From: Lutibacter citreus | GTDB lineage: Bacteria > Bacteroidota > Bacteroidia > Flavobacteriales > Flavobacteriaceae | Direction of reading: 5' to 3' | NCBI RefSeq assembly: GCF_003260195.1 | Contig: NZ_QEIH01000008.1 | Location: forward strand, 124,001 to 188,000 | DNA: 64,000 bases | Shown: positions 19,807 to 27,032 of the stretch, piece after piece | Numbering within the stretch: the stretch's first letter is position 1 | How the letters are laid out: each line of letters starts with the position of its first letter | Program-made: the position numbers and the translations under genes | The notes under the pieces: generated by a model | What the model saw: only the letters and a program-made list of their open reading frames with translations | Told to the model about the DNA's origin: nothing | The model's database searches: none

Positions 19807-19836
19807 TTTGAAGTTTCAAAAATATAGTTAAATTTG
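19807..19836 (+). promoter_or_regulatory. Promoter of rpmE2 (TTTG, 18 bp, TAAATTTG)
   Basis: The -33 element TTTG is at 19807-19810 and the perfect -7 element TAAATTTG at 19829-19836. A transcript would start near 19842, giving a leader of about 35 nt. Confidence 0.75.
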
Positions 19837-19875
19837 CAGTCTGAAAAATAAAATTAGAATTAAAACGAGTTTACG

Positions 19876-20127
19876 ATGAGAAAAGGTATACACCCAGAAA
19901 ATTATAGAATGGTAGCATTTAAAGATATGTCTAACGAAGATGTGTTTTTAACTCGTTCAACAGTAAATACTAGAGAAACTTTAGATGTAGATGGTGTTGA
20001 ATATCCTTTAGTAAAATTAGAGATTTCAAGAACTTCACATCCTTTTTACACAGGTAAATCTAAGTTAATAGATACTGCTGGACGTATTGACAAGTTCAAA
20101 TCTAAATATGCTAAATTTAAGAAATAG
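19876..20127 (+). CDS. rpmE2: 50S ribosomal protein L31, type B
   Basis: The 83-residue protein matches L31 from [19 protein letters not shown] to the [21 protein letters not shown] region. It lacks the four zinc-binding cysteines of type A L31, so it is the zinc-free, longer type B. In organisms with both forms this paralogue is used under zinc limitation; in Bacteroidota it is often the only copy. It has its own consensus promoter and terminator. Confidence 0.97.
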   Translation: MRKGIHPENYRMVAFKDMSNEDVFLTRSTVNTRETLDVDGVEYPLVKLEISRTSHPFYTGKSKLIDTAGRIDKFKSKYAKFKK

Positions 20128-20149
20128 TATTCTAGATTAAAATATTTAA

Positions 20150-20178
20150 AATCCTCAACTAAAGTTGGGGATTTTTTT
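20150..20178 (+). terminator. Terminator after rpmE2
   Basis: The stem AATCCTCAAC/GTTGGGGATT (one T-G pair) with a short A-rich loop is followed by eight T. Confidence 0.85.
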
Positions 20179-20253
20179 TGTTTATAAATGGTTCGTTTTT
20201 AGTCTACTAAATAAACTTTATAAAAAAATGTTTATCTTGTAGTAAAAACTACT

Positions 20254-21360
20254 ATGCCTATTTATATGGATCGCCACGATATTCCAAGTGAGATATCCGC
20301 AGAACATGTGGCTCAAATGCACGAGGAAGATTTAAAAATTGAACACTTATTTGGTTGTAAAGGGATGACTTATTGGTGTGATGAGAAGAGAAGAACTGCA
20401 TTTTGTTTAATTAAGGCCCCAAATAAGAAAGCGATTCAAGATATGCACCAACATGCGCATGGTGAATACCCTCATAGTATTATTGAAGTTAATGAAAAAA
20501 TTGTTGAATCTTTTTTAGGGAGAATTGAAGATCCGGTAAAAGCACAAAATACAAAGTTAAATATTATTAATGATCCTGCTTTTAGGGTAATAATGGTTAT
20601 TAAAACAAGTAGCTATTTAAATAGGTTAGAAGCAAATCAATTTAGTTTATTTACACAAAAATTTCATAACAGTGTTTTAAAGTCAACAAAGCATTTTAAA
20701 GGAAGAGTTGTTAAAAAGGATAACAATAGTTATCTCGTCTCCTTTAAATCGGTTAGTAATGCTGTTTGGTGCGCTTTAAAAATTCGATCAAATTTCAAAT
20801 ATATTACACCAAAATTTGATTTGAAGAATCGTAAAATGAAGATAGCTCTTAGTTCAGGTATACCGGTATCAGATAAAGAAAGTATTTTTGAAGATGCCAT
20901 TGTTTCTGCCAAAAGGATGTGCGAAATTGTTTCTGAACAATTAGTTATTACAAATGAGGTGAAAGCATTGTACGAAAGTGAAAATAGAAATGATAGTATT
21001 GATAATGATTTAATTAGAATATTAAAACCTACTGAAGAAAAATTCTTAAATCATTTAATGGATTATGTTGAGAAAATTTGGAATAAACCCAATTTTAAAG
21101 TTGATGACTTTAGTAATGATTTAGGGTATAGTAAATCTCAACTTTATAGAAAATTAATTAAGTTGGCGGGTAAATCTTCTAATAATTTTATTAAAGATTA
21201 TAGATTGAAAGAAGCTTTAAAAAAATTATATAAGCACGCTGGTAATATTTCAGAAATTGCTTATGAGTCTGGTTTTAATAGTCCTGCTTATTTTTCGAAA
21301 TGCTTTATGGATAAGTATGGAATTTTACCGTCAAAATACATTCAGCAACATACTGTTTAA
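20254..21360 (+). CDS. Three-domain regulator: DUF4242, degenerate cyclase fold, AraC HTH (copy 1)
   Basis: The 368-residue protein has three parts. Residues 1-88 match DUF4242, the family of the nickel-binding SCO4226 protein (PIYMDRHDIP, MTYWCDEKRRTAFCLI, HGEYPHSIIEV). Residues 108-242 follow the class III nucleotide cyclase pattern: GRVVKKDNNSYLVSF aligns with GxVVKxxGDGFLxxF, and IALSSGIPV, IFEDAIVSAKRM and LVITNEVKAL also fit. Both metal-binding Asp are lost (K117 and N158). Residues 262-365 are an AraC-type double HTH (FSNDLGYSKSQLYRKLI, ISEIAYESGFNSPAYFSKCF). There is no signal or membrane segment, so it is a cytoplasmic one-component regulator. A paralogue starts 19 bp downstream. The ligand is unknown. 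Confidence 0.8.
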   Translation: MPIYMDRHDIPSEISAEHVAQMHEEDLKIEHLFGCKGMTYWCDEKRRTAFCLIKAPNKKAIQDMHQHAHGEYPHSIIEVNEKIVESFLGRIEDPVKAQNTKLNIINDPAFRVIMVIKTSSYLNRLEANQFSLFTQKFHNSVLKSTKHFKGRVVKKDNNSYLVSFKSVSNAVWCALKIRSNFKYITPKFDLKNRKMKIALSSGIPVSDKESIFEDAIVSAKRMCEIVSEQLVITNEVKALYESENRNDSIDNDLIRILKPTEEKFLNHLMDYVEKIWNKPNFKVDDFSNDLGYSKSQLYRKLIKLAGKSSNNFIKDYRLKEALKKLYKHAGNISEIAYESGFNSPAYFSKCFMDKYGILPSKYIQQHTV

Positions 21361-21379
21361 TAATTCTTAAATATAGATT

Positions 21380-22450
21380 ATGCCTTTATACATGGATTTT
21401 CACAAATTGGGTTCTGGTGAGATTAAATTAGATGATCTTATTAAAGCTCATGCTGCGGATGTGGCTATCCAGGAAGAATATGGTGTCTTCGAAAAAAAAT
21501 ATTGGGTAAATATTGAAACTAAAACCTTGTTTTGTCTTACACAAGCACCAAATAAGGAAGTTTGTAATGAGGTTCACAAAAAATCTCATGGAAATACAGC
21601 TTGTAATATTATAGAGGTTTCTGAAGAGGAATTTAGCATGTATTTAGGAGTTGGAACAAGTAAAAATGATTTAGCTCATACGCTTTCTGGAGAATTGGAT
21701 TCTGGTTATAGAACGCTATTAATGCTTAGTATTTATGACTTTACGGGGAATTATAATCACTATATAATTAAAATACAAAAATTAATACAAAATTATAATG
21801 GTGTTATTGTTATGCAGCCAACTGAAGATATTAAGGCTTCATTTATTTCTGCATCTGAAGCCGTAATTTGTGCTATATCTATTTTTGAATTACTTAAATC
21901 TATTCCTGATTTTTACTTAAATAAATTATCAATTGTAACAGGAAAACCCGTAGATGAATTAGGAGACAATTTATATGAAGAAGCTAATAAAAAGGTTGAG
22001 CAATTAAATAAAATTGGGTCAAGTAATTATATTTATATTGATACATACACAAAACTATTGTCTGATAAAGAGTCGGATACAGTAAAAAGGAATCAAAAAT
22101 ACATTAAGGTTATAAGTGAATTAAATTTTTCATTTTTAGATGAATTATTAAATGTTTTGAATAGTGAATTGTATAATTCCGATTTTAAAAGTGTACAATT
22201 ATATACTCCCTTAGGATTGAGTAAATCACAAGCCTACAGGAATATTAAGGCTTTAACAAGAATGTCTCCAAACAAATTTATTCAAGAGTTAAGGCTTCGT
22301 AAATCTCTAGATATGCTTAAGCTTAATAATAAAACTATAGCAGAAATAGCCTATGATTTAGGCTTTAATAGTCCAACTTATTTTACCAGAGTCTTTAAAA
22401 GAAGATATAGAATGCTTCCTACAGTATTTGCTAGAAATTCAATTAAATAA
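21380..22450 (+). CDS. Three-domain regulator: DUF4242, degenerate cyclase fold, AraC HTH (copy 2)
   Basis: The 356-residue paralogue has the same order: DUF4242 at residues 1-90 (PLYMDFHKL, KYWVNIETKTLFCLTQAPNKE), a more diverged cyclase-like domain at about 108-228 (GVIVMQPTEDIKASF, then SIVTGKPVDELGDNLYEEANKKVEQL), and an AraC HTH at 250-350 (LGLSKSQAYRNIKAL, IAEIAYDLGFNSPTYFTRVFKRRY). The metal positions read S117 and E149, so catalysis is not expected. Four His are shared with copy 1 (H8, H24, H66, H70 here). Overall identity is low except in the HTH, suggesting an old duplication with different signals. The next gene, 146 bp on, encodes a FAD oxidase, a plausible target. Confidence 0.8.
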   Translation: MPLYMDFHKLGSGEIKLDDLIKAHAADVAIQEEYGVFEKKYWVNIETKTLFCLTQAPNKEVCNEVHKKSHGNTACNIIEVSEEEFSMYLGVGTSKNDLAHTLSGELDSGYRTLLMLSIYDFTGNYNHYIIKIQKLIQNYNGVIVMQPTEDIKASFISASEAVICAISIFELLKSIPDFYLNKLSIVTGKPVDELGDNLYEEANKKVEQLNKIGSSNYIYIDTYTKLLSDKESDTVKRNQKYIKVISELNFSFLDELLNVLNSELYNSDFKSVQLYTPLGLSKSQAYRNIKALTRMSPNKFIQELRLRKSLDMLKLNNKTIAEIAYDLGFNSPTYFTRVFKRRYRMLPTVFARNSIK

Positions 22451-22503
22451 ATTTATTTTTTGAATTTTAATGAATCAATTGTATCATTTTTTGAACTAAA
22501 ACT

Positions 22504-22536
22504 AACATTGTTTCAGGTTTTAATGTTCCAAATTTG
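22504..22536 (+). promoter_or_regulatory. Possible promoter and operator upstream of the FAD oxidase gene
   Basis: An inverted repeat AACATT-N12-AATGTT (22504-22527) overlaps a TTG at 22508-22510, which lies 18 bp before CAAATTTG (22529-22536, one mismatch to TAnnTTTG). The overlap would suit control by a dimeric regulator. The repeat is short and AT-rich, so chance is possible. Confidence 0.35.
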
Positions 22537-22596
22537 TAGTGTTAAATCTTTGTAAATAAGATTTTTCAGCTACTTATTAACTAAAAAAATTAAAAC

Positions 22597-23991
22597 ATGA
22601 AAAATTCAGTAAAAAGTTTAGATCCTTCATTAATTGAAGGATTGGCTTCACAATTAAGGGGTAAACTTATTAAGCCAACAGATGCAGAATATAACGACAC
22701 ACGTAAGGTGTATAATGCAATGATAGATAAAAAGCCAGGACTATTTGCTATGTGTGTAGATGTTGCAGATGTAATGGCATCAATAAATTTTGGAAGGAAT
22801 AATGATTTATTAATTGCAGTAAGAGGAGGAGGACACAATGGAGGCGGATTAGGACTTTGTGATGACGGTTTAGTGATTGATTTATCAGGAATTAAATTTG
22901 TTCTAGTAGATACTTCAGATAATACGGTAAGAGTAGGAGGTGGTAATCTCTGGGGAGAAGTTGACCATGCAACATACCCCTTTGGGCTTGCTGTTCCTGC
23001 AGGGATGGTATCTACAACAGGTGTTGGCGGATTGACTTTAGGAGGTGGAATTGGTTATTTAACAAGAAAATATGGACTTACAATAGATAATCTATTAGAA
23101 GCAGATATGGTTTTAGCTGATGGTTCATATGTTACAGTAAATAAAAATAAAAATACCGATTTATTTTGGGCTATCCGAGGTGGTGGTGGAAACTATGGGG
23201 TAGTTACTTCTTTCAAATTTCAGGCGCATCCTGTTAAAACGGTGTTTGGAGGGCCAACCTTATGGCCAATAGAGCAAACAGAAGAAATAATGGAGTGGTA
23301 CCATAATTTTATAAATAAGGCTCCAGAAGAATTGAATGGTTTTATAGCAACAATGGTAATTCCTGGTCCTCCTTTTCCAGAGCATTTACATAAAAAACAA
23401 TTCTGTGCAATTGTTTGGTGTTATTCAGGAGATATGGAAAAAGCTAAAGAAGCTTTTAAGCCAATTTTGGCAAAGAATCCTATATTTGAGCATGTAGGTG
23501 AAATGCCTTACCCAGCTATTCAATCAATGTTTGATGGTTTATTGCCAAATGGGTTACAGTGGTATTGGAGAGCTGACTTTTTTAATGAATTAGGCACAGA
23601 GTTGAGAAAGCAACACTTAAAGTTTGGTTCTAATAATCCATCTTTGTTGTCCCAAATGCATATGTATCCAATTTCTGGAGCAGCAAGTAGAGTGGGAGTT
23701 GAAGAAACACCTTGGGCTTATCGTGACGCTAAATACGCTGGAGTAATTTGTGGAGTAGATCCAGATCCTAAAAATGCAAATAAAATAACAAAATGGTGTA
23801 AAGAATATTGGGAAGCTTTGCATCCATATGCTGCAGGAGGAGCTTATTCAAATTTTATGATGGATAATGAAGGGCAGGAGCGTATTAAAGCAAGTTACAA
23901 ACACAACTATAATCGTTTAGCTAAAATAAAGGCTATATATGATCCAAATAATGTCTTTAGAGTTAATCAAAATATTAAACCAAGTAATTAA
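22597..23991 (+). CDS. FAD-binding oxidoreductase with berberine-bridge C-terminal domain
   Basis: The 464-residue protein belongs to the vanillyl-alcohol oxidase/berberine bridge superfamily. The FAD domain shows AVRGGGHNGGGLG with H80, the usual covalent FAD ligand, followed by GVGGLTLGGGIGYLTRKYGL. The second covalent ligand, a Cys in GxC before this motif, is V138 here, so a single 8-alpha-histidyl bond is expected. The C-terminal BBE motif is present (YSNFMMDNEGQERI and YDPNNVFRVNQNI). Family members oxidise sugars, alcohols or alkaloid-like molecules with O2, forming H2O2. There is no signal peptide. It follows the two DUF4242 regulators and ends before a shared terminator. Confidence 0.88.
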   Translation: MKNSVKSLDPSLIEGLASQLRGKLIKPTDAEYNDTRKVYNAMIDKKPGLFAMCVDVADVMASINFGRNNDLLIAVRGGGHNGGGLGLCDDGLVIDLSGIKFVLVDTSDNTVRVGGGNLWGEVDHATYPFGLAVPAGMVSTTGVGGLTLGGGIGYLTRKYGLTIDNLLEADMVLADGSYVTVNKNKNTDLFWAIRGGGGNYGVVTSFKFQAHPVKTVFGGPTLWPIEQTEEIMEWYHNFINKAPEELNGFIATMVIPGPPFPEHLHKKQFCAIVWCYSGDMEKAKEAFKPILAKNPIFEHVGEMPYPAIQSMFDGLLPNGLQWYWRADFFNELGTELRKQHLKFGSNNPSLLSQMHMYPISGAASRVGVEETPWAYRDAKYAGVICGVDPDPKNANKITKWCKEYWEALHPYAAGGAYSNFMMDNEGQERIKASYKHNYNRLAKIKAIYDPNNVFRVNQNIKPSN

Positions 23992-24090
23992 ATAATAATA
24001 AATAAAACTATTAAATTGATTGTTTGATTTTTAATTTCTTTTTTTGAATTCTAGAATGTTAATTATCTTAGATGTTCAATTTTAAAACAT

Positions 24091-24124
24091 AAAAAACCCA
24101 TTGTTGTTTAACAATGGGTTTTTT
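24091..24124. terminator. Bidirectional terminator between FAD oxidase gene and pdhC
   Basis: Perfect 15-bp arms (AAAAAACCCATTGTT and complement) with loop GTTT provide a T-run on both strands. Confidence 0.9.
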
Positions 24125-24144
24125 AATTATAAATATTCAATAAA

Positions 24145-25797
24145 CTATGCTATCATAGTTACTGGGTTTTCAATATATTGTTTTAAAGTATTCATAAAAG
24201 CAGCACCTACAGCACCATCAATAGTTCTGTGGTCACAAGCTAAAGTTAAAGTCATTACATTTCCAACAACAATTTCACCATTTTTAACAACAGGTTTTTG
24301 TTTGATACCACCTACAGACAAAATTGCTGAATTTGGTTGGTTAATAATAGAAGTAAAACTATCTACACCGAACATACCTAGGTTAGAAACCGTAAAAGTA
24401 GAACCAGACATTTCATCTGGAGTTAATTTTTTATTTTTCGCTTTAATTGCTAAGTCTTTTACTTCAGCACCAATTTGAGTTAAACTTTTAGTGTCTGTAA
24501 AAGGAATTACAGGAACTACCAATCCATCTTCAATAGCAACCGCAACACCAATAGCAATGTGGTTGTTATAGATAGTTTGTTCGTTTGTCCACTCAGTATT
24601 AACTTGAGGATGAGATTTTAAAGCCATAGCTGTAGCTTTTACAACTAAATCATTAAATGAAATTTTTGTGTCAGGTATTGAATTGATTACTTTTCTGGAT
24701 GCTATAGCATTGTCCATATCAATATCCATTGTTACTGTAAAGTTTACAGCAGTAGTTTGAGAATTGTCTAGAGCTTTCACAATTGCTTTACGCATTTGAG
24801 AATTCTTTACCTCAGTCTTGCTGATTTCTCCAACAGGAGCGGCTACGGTAGTTGCAGAACTAGCAGCAACTTCAACTATAGGATTGTAATTTTCAATATC
24901 TATTTTTACTATTCTACCTCCTTCACCTGTACCAACAATTTTAGCTAAGTTTATTCCTTTTTCTTCAGCTAAAGCTTTTGCTAGTGGAGAAGCTATAATA
25001 CGTCCGTTTTCAGAATTAATTGCGCTAACTTTTTTAGTAGCTGTAGTATTTGAATCTTTTATAGGAGCAGCAGATGCAGGAGTTTTTTTCTCAGCAGTTG
25101 GAGCTTTTGTTTCAGCTTCTTCTGTAGCAGCAGGTGCAGTAGTAGTTGTAAATCCTGAAACAACTGCAGTTACATCAGTTCCAGCTTCACCAATAATTGC
25201 TAATAATGAATCAACAGGAGCATTTTCACCTTCTTGTAATCCTATATATAATAAAGTTCCTTCGTTAAACGATTCAAACTCCATAGTAGCTTTGTCAGTC
25301 TCTATTTCAGCTAGAATATCTCCTTCTGAAACTTTGTCACCAACTTTTTTTAACCAAGTTGCTACTGTTCCGTCAGTCATAGTATCACTTAAACGAGGCA
25401 TAGTTACAATAGTAACATTATCTGGAACCACAAATGCTTCTGTAGCAGGTTTAGTTTCTGCTAGAGGAGCTGCTTCTTTAGAAACAGGAGCGGCAGTTTC
25501 TTCGCTAGTTACTGCTGCTTTTGTAGCATCTCCAGCCAATAAAGCAGAAATGTCTTCATCTTTTTCGCCAATAATAGCTAATAAGCTATCAACAGGAGCA
25601 GTTTCTCCTTCTTGTAATCCAATGTGCAATAAAAAACCTTCGTTAAAAGATTCAAATTCCATAGTAGCTTTGTCAGTTTCAATTTGAGCAAGAATATCTC
25701 CTTCTTCAATTTTGTCTCCTACTTTTTTTAACCACTGTGCAACAACTCCTTCGGTCATTGTATCACTTAAACGCGGCATTGTAATTATTTCAGCCAT
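24145..25797 (-). CDS. pdhC: Pyruvate dehydrogenase E2, dihydrolipoyl acetyltransferase
   Basis: The 550-residue protein has two N-terminal lipoyl domains with lipoyl-lysines K43 and K169, both in the identical context IETDKATMEFESFNEG. Ala/Thr/Pro-rich linkers follow, then a subunit-binding domain near 262-302 (IIASPLAKALAEEKGI, GTGEGGRIVKIDI) and a catalytic domain ending with the HxxxD motif (H523, D527 in CDHRTIDG). It transfers the acetyl group to CoA in the pyruvate dehydrogenase complex. The start codon directly follows the pdhA stop. The near-identical lipoyl repeats at DNA level could recombine. Confidence 0.97.
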   Translation of the reverse strand: MAEIITMPRLSDTMTEGVVAQWLKKVGDKIEEGDILAQIETDKATMEFESFNEGFLLHIGLQEGETAPVDSLLAIIGEKDEDISALLAGDATKAAVTSEETAAPVSKEAAPLAETKPATEAFVVPDNVTIVTMPRLSDTMTDGTVATWLKKVGDKVSEGDILAEIETDKATMEFESFNEGTLLYIGLQEGENAPVDSLLAIIGEAGTDVTAVVSGFTTTTAPAATEEAETKAPTAEKKTPASAAPIKDSNTTATKKVSAINSENGRIIASPLAKALAEEKGINLAKIVGTGEGGRIVKIDIENYNPIVEVAASSATTVAAPVGEISKTEVKNSQMRKAIVKALDNSQTTAVNFTVTMDIDMDNAIASRKVINSIPDTKISFNDLVVKATAMALKSHPQVNTEWTNEQTIYNNHIAIGVAVAIEDGLVVPVIPFTDTKSLTQIGAEVKDLAIKAKNKKLTPDEMSGSTFTVSNLGMFGVDSFTSIINQPNSAILSVGGIKQKPVVKNGEIVVGNVMTLTLACDHRTIDGAVGAAFMNTLKQYIENPVTMIA

Positions 25798-26790
25798 TTA
25801 TCTATGTTTTAAAAAAGGGTAATCTTCTTGTTCGTATACCATATCATATAATAACTGTTTATCTGGAAATGGAGATTCCTCAGCAAATTTTTGACATTCA
25901 GCTACTTTATCTTTAACATCTTGATCCCAAGATTTGATTTCATCTTCAGAAGCGTATTTCTTCTTTTTAATGACTTCTAATACTTGTGAAATTGGATCAA
26001 TTTTTTTGTATTCTTCAACTTCTTGTTTTGTTCTATAGTGTTGAGCATCACTCATTGAGTGCCCTCTATATCTATAGGTTTTAATATCTAACAATGTTGG
26101 ACCGTCACCTCTACGAGCTCTTTCTATCGCTTCGTTCATTGCTTCAGCAACTTTTACAGGATTCATTCCATCAACAGGTCCACAAGGCATTTCATAACCT
26201 AAACCTAATTTCCAGATTTCATCATGATTTGCAGTACGCTTAACAGATGTACCCATTGCGTATCCATTGTTTTCACAAATAAATACTACAGGTAATTTCC
26301 AGTTAATTGCCATGTTGAAAGTTTCATGCAAAGAACCTTGACGAGCGGCACCATCACCAAAATAAGTTAAGGTAACACCATCTCTTTCAAAATACTTATC
26401 AGCAAATGCTAATCCAGCTCCTAATGGAATTTGTCCTCCAACAATTCCGTGACCTCCATAAAAATTATGTTCTGGAGAAAAAATATGCATAGAACCTCCC
26501 ATACCACGAGATGTACCAGTATCTTTACCTAGTAACTCAGCCATAATCCTTTTAGGATCAACGCCTAAACCAATTGGCTGTACATGATTACGGTATGCGG
26601 TAATCATTTTATCGTTTTCATTCATTGCATGCAGAGCTCCAGCTAACACAGCTTCTTGCCCATTATACAAATGTAGAAAACCTCTTACTTTTTGTTGAAT
26701 ATAAAGAGCTGCTAATTTGTCTTCAAATTTTCTCCAGAAAAGCATGTCTTTATACCAATTGATATAAGTTTCTTTAGTGAATTTTTTCAT
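25798..26790 (-). CDS. pdhA: Pyruvate dehydrogenase E1 component alpha subunit
   Basis: The 330-residue ThDP enzyme shows the cofactor motif GDGAARQG through NNGYAMGTS and the phosphorylation-loop-like YRYRGHSMSDAQHYRTK. It forms a heterotetramer with E1 beta, which is not in this window; pdhB must be encoded elsewhere. It is the first gene of the pdhA-pdhC pair, with zero intergenic gap. TACTTTTG on the minus strand at 26831-26824 is a good -7 element 33 bp before the start. Confidence 0.97.
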   Translation of the reverse strand: MKKFTKETYINWYKDMLFWRKFEDKLAALYIQQKVRGFLHLYNGQEAVLAGALHAMNENDKMITAYRNHVQPIGLGVDPKRIMAELLGKDTGTSRGMGGSMHIFSPEHNFYGGHGIVGGQIPLGAGLAFADKYFERDGVTLTYFGDGAARQGSLHETFNMAINWKLPVVFICENNGYAMGTSVKRTANHDEIWKLGLGYEMPCGPVDGMNPVKVAEAMNEAIERARRGDGPTLLDIKTYRYRGHSMSDAQHYRTKQEVEEYKKIDPISQVLEVIKKKKYASEDEIKSWDQDVKDKVAECQKFAEESPFPDKQLLYDMVYEQEDYPFLKHR

Positions 26791-26823
26791 TTATGAATAT
26801 GATATTTAATTTCAATAGAACTG

Positions 26824-26831
26824 CAAAAGTA
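26824..26831 (-). promoter_or_regulatory. -7 element of pdhA-pdhC
   Basis: TACTTTTG on the minus strand matches TAnnTTTG exactly. No clear -33 TTG is seen at 17-23 bp. Confidence 0.5.
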
Positions 26832-26985
26832 CTATTTTACGCACTAGTATAAAAATATGTCTACAAATTTTTTGTTAGAATGCAGTGGAAATAACATAAA
26901 ATTAAGAAACCCTATTGAATTTGATAATAATGGATATTTACAATTATGAAATTATTAATTTTTCAAAAAAAATAGGTTAAAATAA

Positions 26986-27012
26986 ATAAGCCTCTGTAAA
27001 AAAGAGGCTTAT
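26986..27012 (-). terminator. Terminator after gcvP
   Basis: The 10-bp stem ATAAGCCTCT/AGAGGCTTAT with a 7-nt loop is followed on the minus strand by TTATTTT. It lies 20 bp past the gcvP stop codon. Confidence 0.8.
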
Positions 27013-27032
27013 CTTTTATGTTTTATTATAAT

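Noticed and set aside
24101-24478. 125-codon plus-strand frame antisense to the pdhC 3' end
   Set aside because: It starts inside the terminator hairpin and shadows the conserved catalytic domain of pdhC.
25292-25687. 131-codon plus-strand frame antisense to pdhC
   Set aside because: It mirrors the Ala/Thr-rich linkers and lipoyl repeats of pdhC; it has no promoter and no recognisable domain.
25259-25696. Near-identical repeat within pdhC suggesting recent duplication
   Set aside because: The two copies encode the conserved lipoyl domains, which are similar in most E2 proteins; selection explains the likeness.
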